From the NCBI RefSeq assembly GCF_000253295.1, contig NC_015717.1:3348001-3412000 (forward strand): a stretch of DNA of 64,000 nt, given 5' to 3'. This document shows, one piece after another, positions 61,793-64,000 of the stretch. This DNA comes from Hyphomicrobium sp. MC1 (GTDB lineage Bacteria > Pseudomonadota > Alphaproteobacteria > Rhizobiales > Hyphomicrobiaceae). The position numbers and the translations under genes were made by a program. The notes beneath the pieces were generated by a model, which was not told where the DNA came from, did not search any database, and worked only from the letters and a program-made list of their open reading frames with translations. Numbering within the stretch: position 1 is the stretch's first letter; each line of letters opens with the position of its first letter.

Positions 61793-62784
61793 TTGCCTGC
61801 TGCTTCAACAAAGCTGCTGTCGATGAATCCGGCCGGAACGTCGTCCGACTGCAAGATCTTCGCGGCCTTGGCAGCCTTGGCGACATCCTTGATCGTCTTG
61901 CTCTCGAAATCCGTGCCAAGATGCTGGGCATTCTCCGCAACGGAATAGAACTGCACGCCGTCGAATGCGGTCGCGAGTTCTTCCGGTGTGCTGCCCACTG
62001 CCTTCGCGATGATGGCGCGGCCTTCTTTTTCATTTGCCCGGTAAAAGGCGAGCGCCTCGTCCCAAGATTTAATCAGCGCGAGAATTTGACCCGGCTTTTT
62101 CTTGATCATGTCCTCGTGAACCGTCAGCACATCGCTGATGAGGCCAGGGTCTTCGCCCGCGGAGTAGACGATTTTCGCGGCCTTGTCCTGACCGAGCGCG
62201 ACCGTGAGATATGGTTCATACGTTACGGAGATCGGCACCTGGCCCGCAATCAGCGCTGATCCAGCCTGCGCCGCTGGCATCGGCACGCGCTGGATATCGT
62301 TGATCGACATGCCATTCTGCGCAAGGGCGTAGTTGATCAGGACATCGCTGGTGGAACCCTCTTCGAATGCCACCTGTTTGCCTTTGAAATCTTTGACGCT
62401 ATCGACGCCCTTCGCCATGATCGCGTCGGCCTTGAGACTGAAGTCCAAGAGCAAGACGATCTTGAGAGGCGTGCCCGCCTGGGCAACAACAAGAGCACTG
62501 TGCGTCGGCACGCTCTCGACGTCGAGCTGACCACCCGCCATCGCGGCGTCGATATCTTTCTGCTCCGAGAAGTTCACGATCTGAACGTCGTCGAGGCCGT
62601 TCTTCTTGAAGATGCCCTTTGCAGCAGCGATGTGCCAAGGACCATAGCCAAGCCACGGCTGCACGCCGATTTTGACAGTGCCCGGCTCGGGCTTGATCGG
62701 AATCGTATCCGCTGCCTGTGCAGCACCAAAAGAGACGGTGAGCAAGCCCACTGCCAGAGAGACAACCCGTTGAAGCATTCCCAC
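61789..62784 (-). CDS. ABC transporter substrate-binding protein (SsuA/NrtA/NMT1 type)
   Basis: 331 residues. Sec signal peptide (about 1-24, SFGAAQAAD), then KIGVQPWLGYGPWHIAAAKG, typical of the nitrate/sulfonate/taurine/thiamin-precursor binding family. The ligand cannot be named from sequence. First gene of the transporter-GMC operon, with the shared operator 36 bp upstream. Confidence 0.9.
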   Translation of the reverse strand: MGMLQRVVSLAVGLLTVSFGAAQAADTIPIKPEPGTVKIGVQPWLGYGPWHIAAAKGIFKKNGLDDVQIVNFSEQKDIDAAMAGGQLDVESVPTHSALVVAQAGTPLKIVLLLDFSLKADAIMAKGVDSVKDFKGKQVAFEEGSTSDVLINYALAQNGMSINDIQRVPMPAAQAGSALIAGQVPISVTYEPYLTVALGQDKAAKIVYSAGEDPGLISDVLTVHEDMIKKKPGQILALIKSWDEALAFYRANEKEGRAIIAKAVGSTPEELATAFDGVQFYSVAENAQHLGTDFESKTIKDVAKAAKAAKILQSDDVPAGFIDSSFVEAAGK

Positions 62785-62819
62785 TCCTCTCGCTTTGCTA
62801 GCCTTAAATCGTGCTGATC

Positions 62820-62835
62820 ATACTACAAATAGAAC
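62820..62835. promoter_or_regulatory. Operator copy upstream of the transporter operon
   Basis: ATACTACAAATAGAAC, with minus-strand TAGTAT/TATGAT -10-like sequence inside or next to it. Binding here would block the promoter, which suggests repression. Confidence 0.45.
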
Positions 62836-62905
62836 AATAGAATGATAGCAAGATATGTGCCAGCGCATGACGATGCGTTTTGGCTTGGTTTCTGGGAGTA
62901 ACTAG

Positions 62906-63046
62906 ATGAAGGAGATCGGTGCTACGCTTACTCAGTCGGCATTGTGCCCGAAATGTAACCCCTTCGGATGCTGTCTAGCCGAGAATTGCTGCATGGAGGT
63001 CACCATCACGTCAGACCATTCCGTAGAAGTCGCCGAGCTTCTCTGA
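62906..63046 (+). CDS. Cysteine-rich small protein candidate
   Basis: 46 residues from an ATG with GGGAG at 7-nt spacing. Six cysteines in a tight block (CPKCNPFGCCLAENCC, residues 14-29), then a hydrophilic tail. The pattern suggests metal binding or a modified peptide; I know no family. It faces the transporter operon across its promoter, and its last ~40 bp overlap the terminase tail on the other strand. It could be spurious. Confidence 0.4.
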   Translation: MKEIGATLTQSALCPKCNPFGCCLAENCCMEVTITSDHSVEVAELL

Positions 63047-64000
63047 TTGCATTTTCAAAGTTTGCAACGACCTGAGTCATACTATCGACCTGGTCGTCAT
63101 CGGAAATATTTGGAAACGCGCTCACCTCGTAGAGAAACTTTTCTAGAAATGATGCCGACATCGGTATCAGTACTTCGCCGGCATCAATTCTGAGGATCGC
63201 TCGTCCGAAACGTTCTATCTTGGTGTCGGATGGTCGACATTTTGGTGCTGCTCCCGGCATGATCGGGGAGGACGTTGCCGTGGACGACGATATGTTGCGA
63301 TAGCCGGTCCGCCTCAGATGCTGCGCTACGCCTAGACCAACGCCCCGCTCGTCGACAACCACTAGAGCTGGCCGGTCCCGCTCGATCTCAGCCTTGATCG
63401 TTGCAAGTACCTCCGGCAGTTCAAGCTTCACCGAGATAACTTGTGTCAAATGAAGCGCGTCTCTGTTGTCTGTATTGGCGGCCAGCCCCCACTTCGTACA
63501 GACGCTCGCATTTCCGCTTACGGTCGCGCCGACATCCCAGGAATGAATGCTCAGTTCGAACTTCGGCGGCTTCGATAAATCGAACCGCTGGAAACGTTCG
63601 ACCGAGAGCATGCCAGATCCGCCAACCGTCGGTCGCTGCTGATACTGACCGTCCCAGACGTGACGCGGAAGACTGGCTTTGAGCTTCGCCGCGTCCTCTG
63701 CTGTCATGCGCGCCGGATTGAGCACATCGTCGGGCCGGCGGTGCATCGTCAGCTTGCCGTGACACTCGTACTTCTCTTCTTTTTCAGCAATCATCGGCAG
63801 CTTCAGAACGAAATCGGCATTCGGTTCGAGCGTTGCCGAAAGGTCGTCCGGAGCCAGCCGGTGCATGACAAGAATAAGTGCACCCTTTGACTGATCGTTG
63901 AAACGCGTCGAAACCGAGTTCGACATCCAATCGCGAACGCGAGCTTTAACGTGCTCCGAACCGGCGTCATCGGCCTGTATCGGATCGTCGACGATGATGA
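63006..64000 (-). CDS. Phage terminase large subunit, C-terminal part (continues past window end)
   Basis: The frame is open to the window edge, so at least 330 residues are present and the N-terminus lies outside. A Walker B-like IIVDDPIQADD is visible at the edge, followed by TRFNDQSKGALILVMHRL and the nuclease-like IHSWDVGATVSG and VVVDERGVG. It is homologous in layout to the gene at 20719 but clearly diverged. Confidence 0.85.
   Translation of the reverse strand, partial: IIVDDPIQADDAGSEHVKARVRDWMSNSVSTRFNDQSKGALILVMHRLAPDDLSATLEPNADFVLKLPMIAEKEEKYECHGKLTMHRRPDDVLNPARMTAEDAAKLKASLPRHVWDGQYQQRPTVGGSGMLSVERFQRFDLSKPPKFELSIHSWDVGATVSGNASVCTKWGLAANTDNRDALHLTQVISVKLELPEVLATIKAEIERDRPALVVVDERGVGLGVAQHLRRTGYRNISSSTATSSPIMPGAAPKCRPSDTKIERFGRAILRIDAGEVLIPMSASFLEKFLYEVSAFPNISDDDQVDSMTQVVANFENAIREARRLLRNGLT

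Overview
The window looks like an accessory-rich stretch of an alphaproteobacterial chromosome or large replicon, probably order Hyphomicrobiales. The pointers are two HisKA_2/HWE-type histidine kinases, PRC-barrel stress proteins, an alphaproteobacterial-style recombinase tail and terminase/DUF5681 genes. No rRNA, tRNA or CRISPR array was seen, so the taxonomic call is inference.

1-20.6 kb: a Ysc-family type III secretion system (T3SS). A leftward block runs yscG-sctI-sctJ-sctK-sctL, sctW-sycN-sctX-sctY-sctV-sctD-yscE, sctF (needle), then a large effector candidate with its chaperone. A second effector/chaperone pair, partly outside the window, faces it. A rightward block carries a small coiled-coil protein, a SycD-like chaperone, two translocators, a tip/filament candidate and the secretin sctC. 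The two blocks diverge from a 492-bp region holding one copy of a 15-bp box ahead of each. The ATPase and export-gate genes (sctN, sctQ, sctR, sctS, sctT, sctU) are not in the window.

20.7-27.5 kb: phage/mobile debris. It holds a terminase large subunit, a DUF5681 protein, a ParB-methyltransferase fusion, an unknown gene, a recombinase tail and a sensor kinase that is truncated and frameshifted, followed by its response regulator. 27.9-34 kb: stress-type genes (two PRC-barrel proteins, a GAF kinase, a YeaQ-like membrane protein) and an EmrAB-like efflux pair. 34.2-40.7 kb: a periplasmic PaoABC-type molybdenum aldehyde oxidoreductase, an FMN-binding protein, a decayed SDR gene and dinB.

41-62.8 kb: what looks like a complete, F420-linked catabolic island. 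It encodes a SsuA/NrtA-type ABC importer translationally coupled to a GMC alcohol oxidase/dehydrogenase; a full F420 biosynthesis operon (fbiC, cofC, cofD, cofE) with F420:NADP reductase; an F420-dependent LLM oxidoreductase with IpdAB-like CoA-transferase subunits and an M20 amidohydrolase; a diaminopropionate-ammonia-lyase-like PLP enzyme; an aldehyde dehydrogenase; an isochorismatase-type amidase; a Rieske oxygenase with reductase; and two GntR regulators. A 16-bp near-palindrome (ATACTA-N4-TAG-N-AT) lies before four of the transcription units, so these units are probably one regulon. I infer degradation of a nitrogen-containing, hydroxylated compound with an F420H2-dependent reduction step; the substrate is unknown. 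A second, divergent terminase large subunit lies at the right edge, with a 46-residue cysteine-rich reading frame next to it.
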